A stretch of DNA of 64,000 nt from UBA1952 sp965246855 (lineage in GTDB: Bacteria; Bacteroidota; Bacteroidia; Chitinophagales; Chitinophagaceae). The notes under the pieces were generated by a model. The model worked only from the letters and a program-made list of their open reading frames with translations. It had not been told where the DNA came from and made no database searches. The stretch is from contig CBDFFP010000005.1 in the NCBI GenBank assembly GCA_965246855.1, positions 124,001-188,000 on the forward strand. The letters run 5' to 3'. Below are positions 56,585-64,000 of this stretch, one piece after another; position 1 is the first letter of the stretch; each line of letters opens with the position of its first letter. The position numbers were made by a program, and so were the translations under genes.

Positions 56585-57538
56585 CTACCCCTGAATATCG
56601 CAGGAGAAGCGGACGCTGTCGCGGACGAGATTTCCCTGCGAATCGCGCTTCCAACGATATACCCACATCTCTGGCATGGCAAGGGTGAAACTACTGCCTT
56701 GTCCGCCTATAGTGGCATACACTTCGCTGGTATCGGCGGTGCTGTAAGTGGTATCGCTTGGGGCGCTGCTGTTGCTGGCGTAGAACTGAATCTTAAACAA
56801 CTTTCCTACACGCACAGAGGCAGGAGTGTTGGAGCCGGGGGTGCGCGGGTCCACAAATCGGATGTCCAGAAGCCGGATGGCGTTTCCGTTCCTGCCATTA
56901 ATGGAATAGAAAGTATAAGGATTGGTTGCAGAAGGCGTACCTACGCCGTCGGTGCTGTTGAAGGTAACTACCGTGTCGTTCAGCTTCCAGTAGTTGTCCT
57001 TGCCATAAATGATTGTTGGGACGGACGGCACCTGAATATTGCAGGAAAACAGTGCGCTATCCACCGGAACGTAAATGCTGCCATTATAACGATAGATATA
57101 CAGCCACGTCTCCGGCACAGAGATAGAGGCCTTCCCGCCATTGACGCGCACGGTAGCCGTCAGATGACGGGATTCAAAACGTCCGTAAACAGAATCTCTA
57201 TTTGGAGTTATGGGCGATTCGAGGGCGATTTGCATCTGCGTATCCAAACTCAAAGATGTATTTTGAGCTAAGGAGACGCTTTTTTTCAACAAAAACCGAA
57301 GGAAATAGTCCTTTCCGCCCGCCTTGGAAAGCATATCCACATACTGAACATTAGTGTCCACATAGGACACCCCAGGGAAATGTTTGTACATGTAGTAATC
57401 AGCCGTGTCCACCGGATAAATTTTGCCGTTTACACGCCAGTAGTTTTCCGGTGAAGGGGTGGGCGTGTTGGTTTCTTCCTTCTTGCAAGAAGAGAAGAAG
57501 AAAAGCGTAGCAACAAGCAGCAGCAGTGTAGATTTCAT
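56585..57538 (-). CDS. Lipoprotein with two tandem homologous domains
   Basis: ATG 57538 gives a 317-residue lipoprotein (KSTLLLLVATLFFFSSCKKE, lipobox SSC). The mature part looks duplicated: NYWRVNGKIYPVDTADYYMY and later NYWKLNDTVVTFNSTDG, PETWLYIYRYNGSIYVPVDS with ALFSCNIQV and later PEMWVYRWKRDSQGNLVRDS with VRFSCDIQG. Each copy is about 150 residues. The domain is not recognised. It is probably surface or periplasmic. Confidence 0.8.
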   Translation of the reverse strand: MKSTLLLLVATLFFFSSCKKEETNTPTPSPENYWRVNGKIYPVDTADYYMYKHFPGVSYVDTNVQYVDMLSKAGGKDYFLRFLLKKSVSLAQNTSLSLDTQMQIALESPITPNRDSVYGRFESRHLTATVRVNGGKASISVPETWLYIYRYNGSIYVPVDSALFSCNIQVPSVPTIIYGKDNYWKLNDTVVTFNSTDGVGTPSATNPYTFYSINGRNGNAIRLLDIRFVDPRTPGSNTPASVRVGKLFKIQFYASNSSAPSDTTYSTADTSEVYATIGGQGSSFTLAMPEMWVYRWKRDSQGNLVRDSVRFSCDIQG

Positions 57539-57657
57539 TTTTGGGAAGGAAGGCGAATGAACAGGCACGCAATATAGCGCACGCCCCCATAAAGAAGACC
57601 ATTGCACAAACCGCTTGCAGATACACGCCGTGTATTCCTACAAACGCGAAACCGCAA

Positions 57658-57951
57658 GCAGCTTTGAGCCTAAAGAAGTCTTTGAATGGAAAACTGCACG
57701 CAGCTTTGAGCCTAAAGAAGTCTTTGAATGGAAAACTGCACGCAGCTTTAGGTCTAAAGACTTCTTTGGATGGAAAACTGTACGCAGCTTTGAGGCTAAA
57801 GAAGTCTTTGGATAGAAAACCGCACGCAGCTTTGAGGCTAAAGAAGTCTTTGGATAGAAAACCGCACGCAGCTTTGAGGCTAAAGAAGTCTTTGGATAGA
57901 AAACCGCACGCAGCTTTAAGGCTAAAGAAGTCTTTGGATAGAAAACCGCAC
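57658..57951. repeat. Tandem array, period exactly 42 bp, seven units
   Basis: GCAGCTTTG recurs at 57658, 57700, 57742, 57784, 57826, 57868 and 57910, and a partial unit starts at 57952. Each unit contains CTAAAGAAGTCTTTG. Units are 80-98% alike by eye. The array fills most of the 508-base spacer between the divergent lipoprotein gene and the 58047 gene and stops just before the latter's promoter. Confidence 0.95.
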
Positions 57952-57977
57952 GCAATTTTTTATTTGGAGGAAGTTTT

Positions 57978-58006
57978 TTGTTTTATCCGTGCGCGCGCTA
58001 TATTTG
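57978..58006 (+). promoter_or_regulatory. Complete Bacteroidota-type promoter (-33 and -7)
   Basis: TTG at 57978-57980, an 18-base spacer, then TATATTTG at 57999-58006. This is the best full match in the window. ATG 58047 lies 40 bases downstream. Confidence 0.75.
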
Positions 58007-58046
58007 TGTCGGTACCTTTTTTCACATTCTTAATCTCCTTCTCCCC

Positions 58047-58988
58047 ATGAGCAGCCCAAGCTGGAGCTTTCTTCGCAATCCTTTTGAATACGCCACGCGC
58101 ACGTCCTATATCCGCGCCTCCATCATTGGCACGTTTACGGACGGCGCGCTGCACAGCAACCCGACGCTGGCGACGCTCTACACGTATTACCATCCCATTG
58201 CCGACCGATATAACAACCTGTACGCAGCGTGGCGCGCGCAGGCGGGTATGCAAAAAGGGAAAACCCTCTCGCTGACGGCCCTGCTGGCCGATTCTACGCG
58301 CCGCATCAACGACTGGGAGTATGCCGTGATGGGGACTTACCGGAAGGATACGCCGGAGTTCAGGAGCCTTTTCCCCGATGGCCACGGGCCTTTCCAGAAT
58401 GGCAGCCAGCAAAGCCGCCTGGCCGCTTTTTATGCCCTGGCAATGAACCTGCACACCCTGGGCCTGGCGACGATTGAGACGCAGGTGATGACCTATTACG
58501 CGGCCCTGAAAACGGCCAACGACGCGCAGAAGGGCGCTATCGTGCAGACGGGCCAAAAGAGCGACGACCTGGAAGCGGCGCGGATAGACCTGTGCAACGC
58601 CTTGTACTATGTGCTGGGCGGACTGATGCAGGTGTTTTCCAAAACGCCCGACACGATTGCCTCCTACTTCAAGCTGTCGCTGATTCAAAACAAGCAACAA
58701 AAGGTTTTTACGGGCCACACAGAGGCGGGCGAAACAACGATGATTGCGCAGCGCACGCTGGCACCCACCGACACCCTAAGCCTCCTGAACGGCGGAGTGG
58801 GAAGGCTGGTATTTTTCCTTGCCGACCGCGCCGATGCGCCGCCACCCCCTGCGGGCGCGGGCATAACCGTGCTGCCCGGCACAGACCAAACCGTTCCGGC
58901 AAGCATGCTGGGGCCGGTGGCTACGGCGCACTACCTCCTGGTCTACAATCCCGAATTGGTGGACGGCCTGTGGGAAGTGGATATTTAG
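58047..58988 (+). CDS. Protein of unknown function, helical domain plus C-terminal beta domain
   Basis: The 313-residue product starts at ATG 58047 (MSSPSWSFLRNPFEYATRTS) with no signal peptide. Residues 1 to about 220 are helical (LYTYYHPIADRYNNLYAAWR; SRLAAFYALAMNLHTLGLAT); about 225-313 are strand-rich and end AHYLLVYNPELVDGLWEVDI. The layout, lack of signal, and a C-terminal domain ending with a NP(E/S) turn recall the protein at 26117-27061, though identity is low by eye. A heptamer array starts on the last base of its stop codon. Family unknown. Confidence 0.75.
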   Translation: MSSPSWSFLRNPFEYATRTSYIRASIIGTFTDGALHSNPTLATLYTYYHPIADRYNNLYAAWRAQAGMQKGKTLSLTALLADSTRRINDWEYAVMGTYRKDTPEFRSLFPDGHGPFQNGSQQSRLAAFYALAMNLHTLGLATIETQVMTYYAALKTANDAQKGAIVQTGQKSDDLEAARIDLCNALYYVLGGLMQVFSKTPDTIASYFKLSLIQNKQQKVFTGHTEAGETTMIAQRTLAPTDTLSLLNGGVGRLVFFLADRADAPPPPAGAGITVLPGTDQTVPASMLGPVATAHYLLVYNPELVDGLWEVDI

Positions 58989-59029
58989 GGAATAGGGAAT
59001 AGGGAGTAGGGAGTAGGGAATAGGGAGAG
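58988..59029. repeat. Heptanucleotide repeat, six units, starting on a stop codon
   Basis: Units GGGAATA, GGGAATA, GGGAGTA, GGGAGTA, GGGAATA, GGGAGAG; the first G is the last base of the TAG stop at 58986-58988. It is the complement of the CCCTATT type at 55296-55428. Confidence 0.88.
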
Positions 59030-59068
59030 CACGTATGGGAAGTTGACATTTAAAACATACTAACCGCC

Positions 59069-59076
59069 TATCTTCG
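59069..59076 (+). promoter_or_regulatory. -7 promoter box before a terminator-like leader
   Basis: TATCTTCG fits TAnnTTYG. TTGACA lies at 59043-59048, somewhat farther than the usual -33 spacing. A strong hairpin with T-tract follows before the next gene. Confidence 0.5.
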
Positions 59077-59098
59077 CGGCATTAAAGGCTGGTGGGGG

Positions 59099-59146
59099 AA
59101 GCGCAATTGCTTGTAGGAAAACAACAAGCAGTTGCGCTTTTTCTTT
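59099..59146 (+). terminator. Intrinsic terminator or attenuator in the adhesin leader
   Basis: AAGCGCAATTGCTTG pairs with CAAGCAGTTGCGCTT (one G-T pair) around an 11-base loop and is followed by TTTCTTTTC. It lies between the box at 59069 and the start codon at 59178, so it would stop most transcripts after about 65 bases. Confidence 0.75.
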
Positions 59147-59152
59147 TCTCCC

Positions 59153-59180
59153 CGGTATTCCCTATTACCTCTTCCCTATG
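59153..59180. repeat. Heptanucleotide repeat running into a start codon
   Basis: Units CGGTATT, CCCTATT, ACCTCTT, CCCTATG; the ATG of the last unit is the start codon of the adhesin-like gene. Confidence 0.55.
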
Positions 59181-61339
59181 AAAAAGCTCTTTTCCTCGCT
59201 CTTCTTTTCTGCCGTTGGCATTTGCGCGCAGGCGCAGAACAATGTGGGCATCAACACCACTACGCCCGATGCCTCGGCAGTGCTGGACATTACTTCTACC
59301 ACGCAGGGCATCCTGGTGCCGCGCATGGACAGCACGCAGCGCGCGGGCATTTCCTCACCGGCCACGGGCCTTTTGGTGTATCAAACCAATGGCACGACGC
59401 CGGGCTTTTATTACTTCAACGGCGCGGGGTGGACGGCGATTGGAGGGGGCACACCCAGCCAACTGGAGAAGATTACGCAAAGCGGCAAAACGGGCTACCG
59501 GCTGTATGGCGCAAACGCGGCAAACTATGGCGTCATCGGCACCAATGCGATAGACCTTTCCATCAGCAACACGGCTTCTACTACAAGCGGCGCGCGGGGA
59601 ACTACCTCCTTTGCTACCGGCCAGAACACAACGGCCTCCGGCAGCCGCTCCACGGCTATGGGGAACGGCTCATTGGCCTCTGGTAGTACTTCTACCGCTA
59701 TGGGGGCGGCTACCACTGCTTCCGGCAGTACTTCTACCGCTATGGGATCGGGTACCAGCGCCTCTGGGGTAAACGCCACGGCGATGGGCAACAGCAGCGA
59801 CGCCAGCGGGGACTATTCCACGGCCATGGGCATATCCACCATTGCGGCGGGGAATGCTTCTACGGCGATGGGGAATGGCGCTGCTGCGCTCTCGTTGGGC
59901 TAGGTGGCAATAGGCAATTACAACACTACTTACACGCCCGTCAGCACTACCCAGGTGAACACGGCTGACCGCGCTTTTGTGGTGGGCATTGGCACGGCTT
60001 CCTATTACCGCACCGACGGGATGACGCTGTATAAGGACGGCACGCTGGCCCTCTACAACCTCAGCGCCGCGCCTGCTACTACCACGCGCCGCATGTACAC
60101 CCAACAAGACAGCTTGTGGTTTTCGGGAACGAACCTGATGCGCAGCACGAGTACGCCGAGCCAGCTGGAGAAGCTGACGCAGAACGGCAAGACGGGCTAC
60201 CGGATACTGGGTGTTAATACAGCGAACTATGGCACTATTGGCACGGATGCAGTGGACCTTTCTTTAACCGATGGATATAGTAGCCTTACGGGTGCTATGG
60301 GTATTAATGCATTTGCTGCTGGCTTAAATACCACCGCTTCGGGCACTGGTTCTACCGCGATGGGTGGTGGAACGGCTTCGGGTTACAGGGCCGCCTCGCT
60401 GGGCAGTTTCACCACTGCTTCCGGCGACTATTCTGCCTCCATGGGCAAAGGCACCACCGCGCTTTCTGCCGGAGAGGTAGCCATGGGCAATTACAACACC
60501 ACTTATACGCCTGGCAGCACCACTACTTTTAATAGTGCCGACCGCGCCCTTGTGGTGGGCATTGGCTTAAGCGGCACGCCTAACGACGGGCTGATTGTGT
60601 ATAAGGATGGAACGATAGAGCTGGATAGCATCGGCACTGCGCCGACCACAACGAACAACCGGATGTACACGCGGCAGGATAGCCTGTGGTTTCAAAACAA
60701 CAATCTTTCGCGCGGCGCGCAGTTGGAGAAGATTACCGAAGGCGGCAACACCGGTTACCGGCTGGCAGGTGTGGATGCGGCCAACTATGGAAACATCGGC
60801 AGTGGGTCTGTTGACCTTACCAGCAATCTAAGCGCCTCCGGTACGGTTGGCGCTACAGGGAACTATTCTTTTGCTGCGGGCTTTGGCACCACTGCCTCTG
60901 GCAGTACTTCTACTGCGCTGGGATATAGCACGACTGCTTCCGGCCAGTATTCCACCGCTATGGGGGGAGCCAACACCGCTTCTGGTACGTCTTCCTCTAC
61001 CATGGGTGTCAATAACGTATCCTCTGGCAGCGCTTCCACCACCCTGGGGAATGCCAACACGGCTTCTGGCAGTCAGGCAACGGCCATAGGGCATGGCAAC
61101 ACTGCGCCTTCTTATGGCGAAACGGTTGTGGGCAGCTACAACAGTAGCTACACACCTGCCAGCACAACAGGCCGCAACACGGCAGACCGCGCTTTTGTAG
61201 TGGGCACAGGCATCAGCGGCACGCCTAACGACGGGCTGATTGTGTATAAGGATGGAACCGTAGAGCTGGATAGCATTGGCACTGCGCCGACCACAACGAA
61301 CAACCGGATGTATACCCGGCAGGACAGCCTGTGGTTTCA

Positions 61340-61410
61340 AAGCACCAACCTGATGCGCGCCAGCCCCTCGGCAACGATGGGCAGCGGCCTCACTGCGCGT
61401 TCTAATGGCG
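61340..61410 (+). other. Internal deletion junction in the adhesin repeat array
   Basis: After LWFQSTNLMRAS the sequence goes to PSATMGSGLTARSNGEVAVG without the usual SQLEKLT...GYRLYG and most STAMG repeats of other modules. About 140 residues are missing compared with its neighbours, as expected from recombination between repeats. Confidence 0.7.
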
Positions 61411-61662
61411 AGGTGGCAGTAGGCAGCTACAACACCGCTTACACCCCTGTTAGCACGACGGCCTACAACAGCGCTGACCGCTCCTTTGTAGTAGGCATCG
61501 GTACGGGCATCGCCGGGGCTACCAACGACGGGCTGATTGTGTATAAGGATGGAACGATAGAACTGGATAGCCTGGGCGCTTCTCCAACCACGACCAACAA
61601 CCGGATGTATGCGCAGGGAGATAGCCTGTGGTTTCAAAGCACCAATGTGATGCGCACCAGTC

Positions 61663-62395
61663 CCAGCCAGTTGGAGAAGCTGACGGAAAGCAGCAACACC
61701 GGCTACCGGCTGTATGGCGCTACGGCAGCGAACTATGGCAACATTGGCAGCGGGGCGGTAGATTTTTCCAGCAGTAGTAGTGCCTCCTCTACGCTCGGCG
61801 CTACGGGAACGAATGCTTTTGCTACCGGGGTCAATAACACGGCTTCCGGCACTTCCGCTACCGCTATGGGGAATGGTACCACCGCTACTGGCCTTACGGC
61901 CACGGCTCTGGGGAATGGCACTGTGGCTTCCGGCAATGTTTCCACCACCATGGGCGATCTGAATACCGCTTCCGGCTATGCATCTACGGCAATGGGCGTC
62001 AGCAATTTTGCGCCTTCTTATGGCGAGGTAACGGCAGGTATCTACACTACGACTTACACCCCAGCCAGCGGTACGGCTTTCAACGCGGCAGACCGCGCCT
62101 TCACCGTGGGCACGGGTACGGGTACAGGTGCCCGCAACGATGGATTGATTGTGTATAAGGATGGAACGGTAGAGTTGGATAGCTTGGGTACTGCACCCAC
62201 CACAACCAACAACCGGATGTATGCCCAAAGCGACAGCCTGTGGTTCCAAGGTAATAATCTGATGCGGGCTAACACCAGCCAATTGGAGAAGCTGACCGAA
62301 AGCAGCAACACCGGCTACCGGCTGTATGGCGCTACGGCAGCGAACTATGGCAACATTGGCAGCGGGGCGGTGGATTTTTCCAGCAGCACGAGCGT
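61663..62395 (+). repeat. Near-identical module starts in the adhesin gene
   Basis: Two segments of about 100 bases (starting near 61668 and 62279, TTGGAGAAGCTGAC through GATTTTTCCAGCAG) are almost identical, unlike other modules. Recent duplication or gene conversion is likely. Confidence 0.8.
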
Positions 62396-63500
62396 TTCCT
62401 CCACAAAAGGCGCTACGGGCGCAAATGCCTTTGCCAGTGGCCTCGACAATACCGCTTCGGGCAGCACTTCTACCGCTATGGGCATTAGTACCATTGCTTC
62501 CGGGCTGGATGCCACGGCTATGGGCAGCACGACCACTGCCTCTGGCACTGTTTCCACCGCAATGGGCAATAACACCACCGCCTCCGGCACCAACGCCACG
62601 GCGATGGGCTACAACACGACTGCGCTTTCTTATGGCGAAGTAGCGGTGGGCAATTACAATACTTCTTACACTCCGAGCGGCATCAGTGTATTTAACACGG
62701 CAGACCGCGCTTTTGTGGTAGGCATTGGCACAAGCGGCGGCACCAAAGACGGGCTGACGGTGTATAAGACGGGCACGACGCTGGTGAGCAACAACGGCGC
62801 TTCTATTATCGGTACTGGAAACATTTTGGCTGGTACTACCTACAACAACACCGCCTTGCAGGTAAGCTCTTCTGCTTCCGCCATGACGCTGCTAAGCCCT
62901 GTGGGCAGCAACACGCTCAATGTGTATAAAAGTGCGGCTACTACTTCCGGAAATGGTTTCGCTTCCTTTGGCTATGTCGCCGGTGGTGCCAACATCGAGA
63001 TTGGCTCCATCAAAGCCACAGGTACTACGGGTGTGACGTTCAGTACCACTTCCGACATCCGCCTGAAGACCAACAATGGCGCGTATCGCCTTGGCCTGAA
63101 GACCATCAATGACATCAACATCCACAACTACACCTGGAAGAGCAATGGCGCGAAGGAAGTAGGCGTGTTTGCGCAGGAGCTTTACAAAGTCTATCCCAAT
63201 GCCGTGAGCAAAGGCGATGATGACAGCGCGGTTATCTCGCAACGCTGGATGGTGGATTATTCCAAGCTCGTTCCCGTCCTCACCGCTGCCGTGCAAGACC
63301 TGAGCGCCGAGAACGACCGGCTGAAAGCAGAACTGGCTGCTGCTAAGGATGCACAGTCCCGCACGGAAGCAAGCATTGACAAGCTGAATGCCCGGCTGGA
63401 TGCGCTGGAGAATGTTGCACCCGTTGCGCCTACGGCATTGCGTAAATAGAGAAGGAATCCTACCGCTGCTTTCGTCTAAAAGAAACCTTCCCGCTTTCCT

Positions 63501-64000
63501 ATGTCCCGCATCTTTATTCCTGTTCTTTTAAGTGTCGCTTTGTATCTGCCCGGCGTTGTTGCTGCGCAAACGCTTTACAACAACGGCGCTACCCTCACCA
63601 TTGCCGCCGGTGCTACGCTACGGGTGGTGGGCAACGCCGTGAACGCCGCCGGAAGCACCATCTCCGCTGCGGGTGTTCTGAGCACCACAGGAGACATCAC
63701 CAACAACGGAACCATCAACGGAACCGTGGGCGATATTGTGTTTAATGGCAGCCTTGTACAGACAGTGGCCGGGTCTCAACCTGTGGTTGCGGGAGACGTT
63801 GTTATGAACAATGCCGCAGGCGTGAAGCTGGTTACGCCGTTGCGGGTGGTGGGCACAATGACCTTTACCGATGGCATTATCACCGCTGACAGCGCCAGCG
63901 CGCCGCTTGTTTTCACCAGTACCGGCTTCGTATCAGGAACACCTACCGACAGGAGCCACGTGGACGGTTATGTGCAGAAGCTGGGCACGGGCGCGTTTAC
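63501..64000 (+). CDS. Secreted repeat protein, N-terminal part (runs off the window)
   Basis: From ATG 63501 the frame stays open to the window edge (166 codons). The product has a signal peptide (SRIFIPVLLSVALYLPGVVA, then AQ) and a glycine-, Asn- and Thr-rich beta-type body: NNGATLTIAAGATLRVVGNA, ITNNGTINGTVGDIVFNGSL, VVMNNAAGVKLVTPLRVVGT and MTFTDGIITADSASAP. Similar proteins in Bacteroidota are large surface or secreted beta-helix-like proteins exported by the type IX system, but the C-terminal sorting domain is outside the window. It follows the adhesin-like gene by 51 bases. Confidence 0.8.
   Translation, partial: MSRIFIPVLLSVALYLPGVVAAQTLYNNGATLTIAAGATLRVVGNAVNAAGSTISAAGVLSTTGDITNNGTINGTVGDIVFNGSLVQTVAGSQPVVAGDVVMNNAAGVKLVTPLRVVGTMTFTDGIITADSASAPLVFTSTGFVSGTPTDRSHVDGYVQKLGTGAF

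Larger units (their letters stand above)
59178..63449 (+). pseudogene. Adhesin/tail-fibre-like repeat protein with S74 domain, interrupted by an amber codon
   Basis: One continuous frame of 1,423 sense codons plus an internal TAG at 59901-59903. The N-terminus has a signal peptide (MKKLFSSLFFSAVGICAQAQ) and the Bacteroidota motif NNVGINTTTPDASAVLDITS. The middle has about six modules, each starting near SQLEKxT and containing many YadA-head-like repeats (TASGSxSTAMGxxTTASG), then GEVAVGNYNTxYTP and GLIVYKDGTxELDS. The last 130 residues are a peptidase S74 self-cleaving chaperone (TSDIRLKTNNG; GVFAQELYKVYPNAV) and a coiled coil. At the break other modules read GEV where this one has TAG-V, so a GAG to TAG change is likely. 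Reinitiation at the following GTG would lack the signal peptide. Confidence 0.85.

Noticed and set aside
57658..57951. CRISPR array
   Set aside because: Units are contiguous with no unique spacers, and no cas gene is nearby.
57541..58050. Long lysine/leucine-repeat frames on both strands of the 42-bp array
   Set aside because: A 42-bp period without stops keeps several frames open at once; the plus-strand frame also crosses the promoter at 57978. There is no signal of coding use.
59901..59903. Programmed readthrough or recoding of TAG
   Set aside because: Other modules have Glu in this place and no recoding signal is evident; a point mutation is the simpler reading.
60828..62282. 484-residue antisense frame within the adhesin gene
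   Set aside because: It mirrors the repeat structure of the real gene; repeats without stops on one strand often leave the other open.
59178..63449. Phage tail fibre locus
   Set aside because: S74 domains also occur in Bacteroidota secreted adhesin-like proteins; a signal peptide is present and there are no phage neighbours.

Overview
The window looks like chromosomal DNA of a member of the Bacteroidota, probably a Chitinophagia-type (Chitinophagaceae-like) organism with about mid-50s percent G+C; this is inferred from gene content, not from a database search. Indicators are a PorP/SprF type IX secretion protein, DUF4290 and DUF4271 proteins, an OMP_b-brl_3 type outer-membrane receptor, SusD-free secreted repeat proteins, an archaeal-type short Psd, a nuoABCDEF cluster with separate nuoC and nuoD, and many promoters of the Bacteroidota -7 type (TAnnTTTG, here often TAnnTTCG) placed directly before start codons. 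No rRNA, tRNA, CRISPR array or insertion sequence was seen.

Layout. 1-5000: start of alaS, a secreted protein, a GNAT enzyme, a GT4 glycosyltransferase, DUF4290 and an AI-2E family permease. 5100-13200: DUF4271 and a uroporphyrinogen-III synthase with a long histone-like tail, an outer-membrane receptor, an FtsX-type permease, a TonB-like protein and RuvB. 13500-25300: MetB, an outer-membrane protein, FabH, PorP/SprF, Mpg and a TP-methylase sharing overlapping divergent start codons, a GT2/hydrolase/RlmK operon, an A-type iron-sulfur carrier and Frr. 25300-36000: a PIN toxin pair, two proteins of unknown function, a nucleotidyl cyclase, RF2, a zeta-like kinase pair, an ABC exporter and a SMUG2-type glycosylase. 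37000-45600: a 2-aminomuconate-semialdehyde dehydrogenase-like enzyme and nuoABCDE-(four foreign genes)-nuoF. 45600-56400: envelope and stress proteins, Dxs, a CPBP protease, CdsA and Psd. 56500-64000: a duplicated lipoprotein, an unknown protein, a giant repeat adhesin/tail-fibre-like gene broken by one amber codon, and the start of another secreted repeat protein.

The most unusual aspect is the intergenic DNA. At least five spacers hold long degenerate tandem arrays with unrelated unit sequences but periods of exactly 21 bp (two arrays), 42 bp (one exact, one 41-42 bp) or 42-43 bp (one array), and more than ten further spacers hold diverged heptanucleotide (7-bp) repeats. Nearly all periods are multiples of 7. 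In the two 21-bp arrays the units differ by many substitutions but by no insertion or deletion, which suggests that the spacing itself is maintained. Several arrays begin on the last base of a stop codon or run into a promoter or start codon. Heptamer repeats (STRR) are known from filamentous cyanobacteria; I know of no description of this 7/21/42-bp system in Bacteroidota.

Functionally the window mixes housekeeping (translation, repair, lipid and isoprenoid synthesis, respiration) with envelope biogenesis and three small toxin-antitoxin-like pairs, one of which sits inside the complex I cluster.
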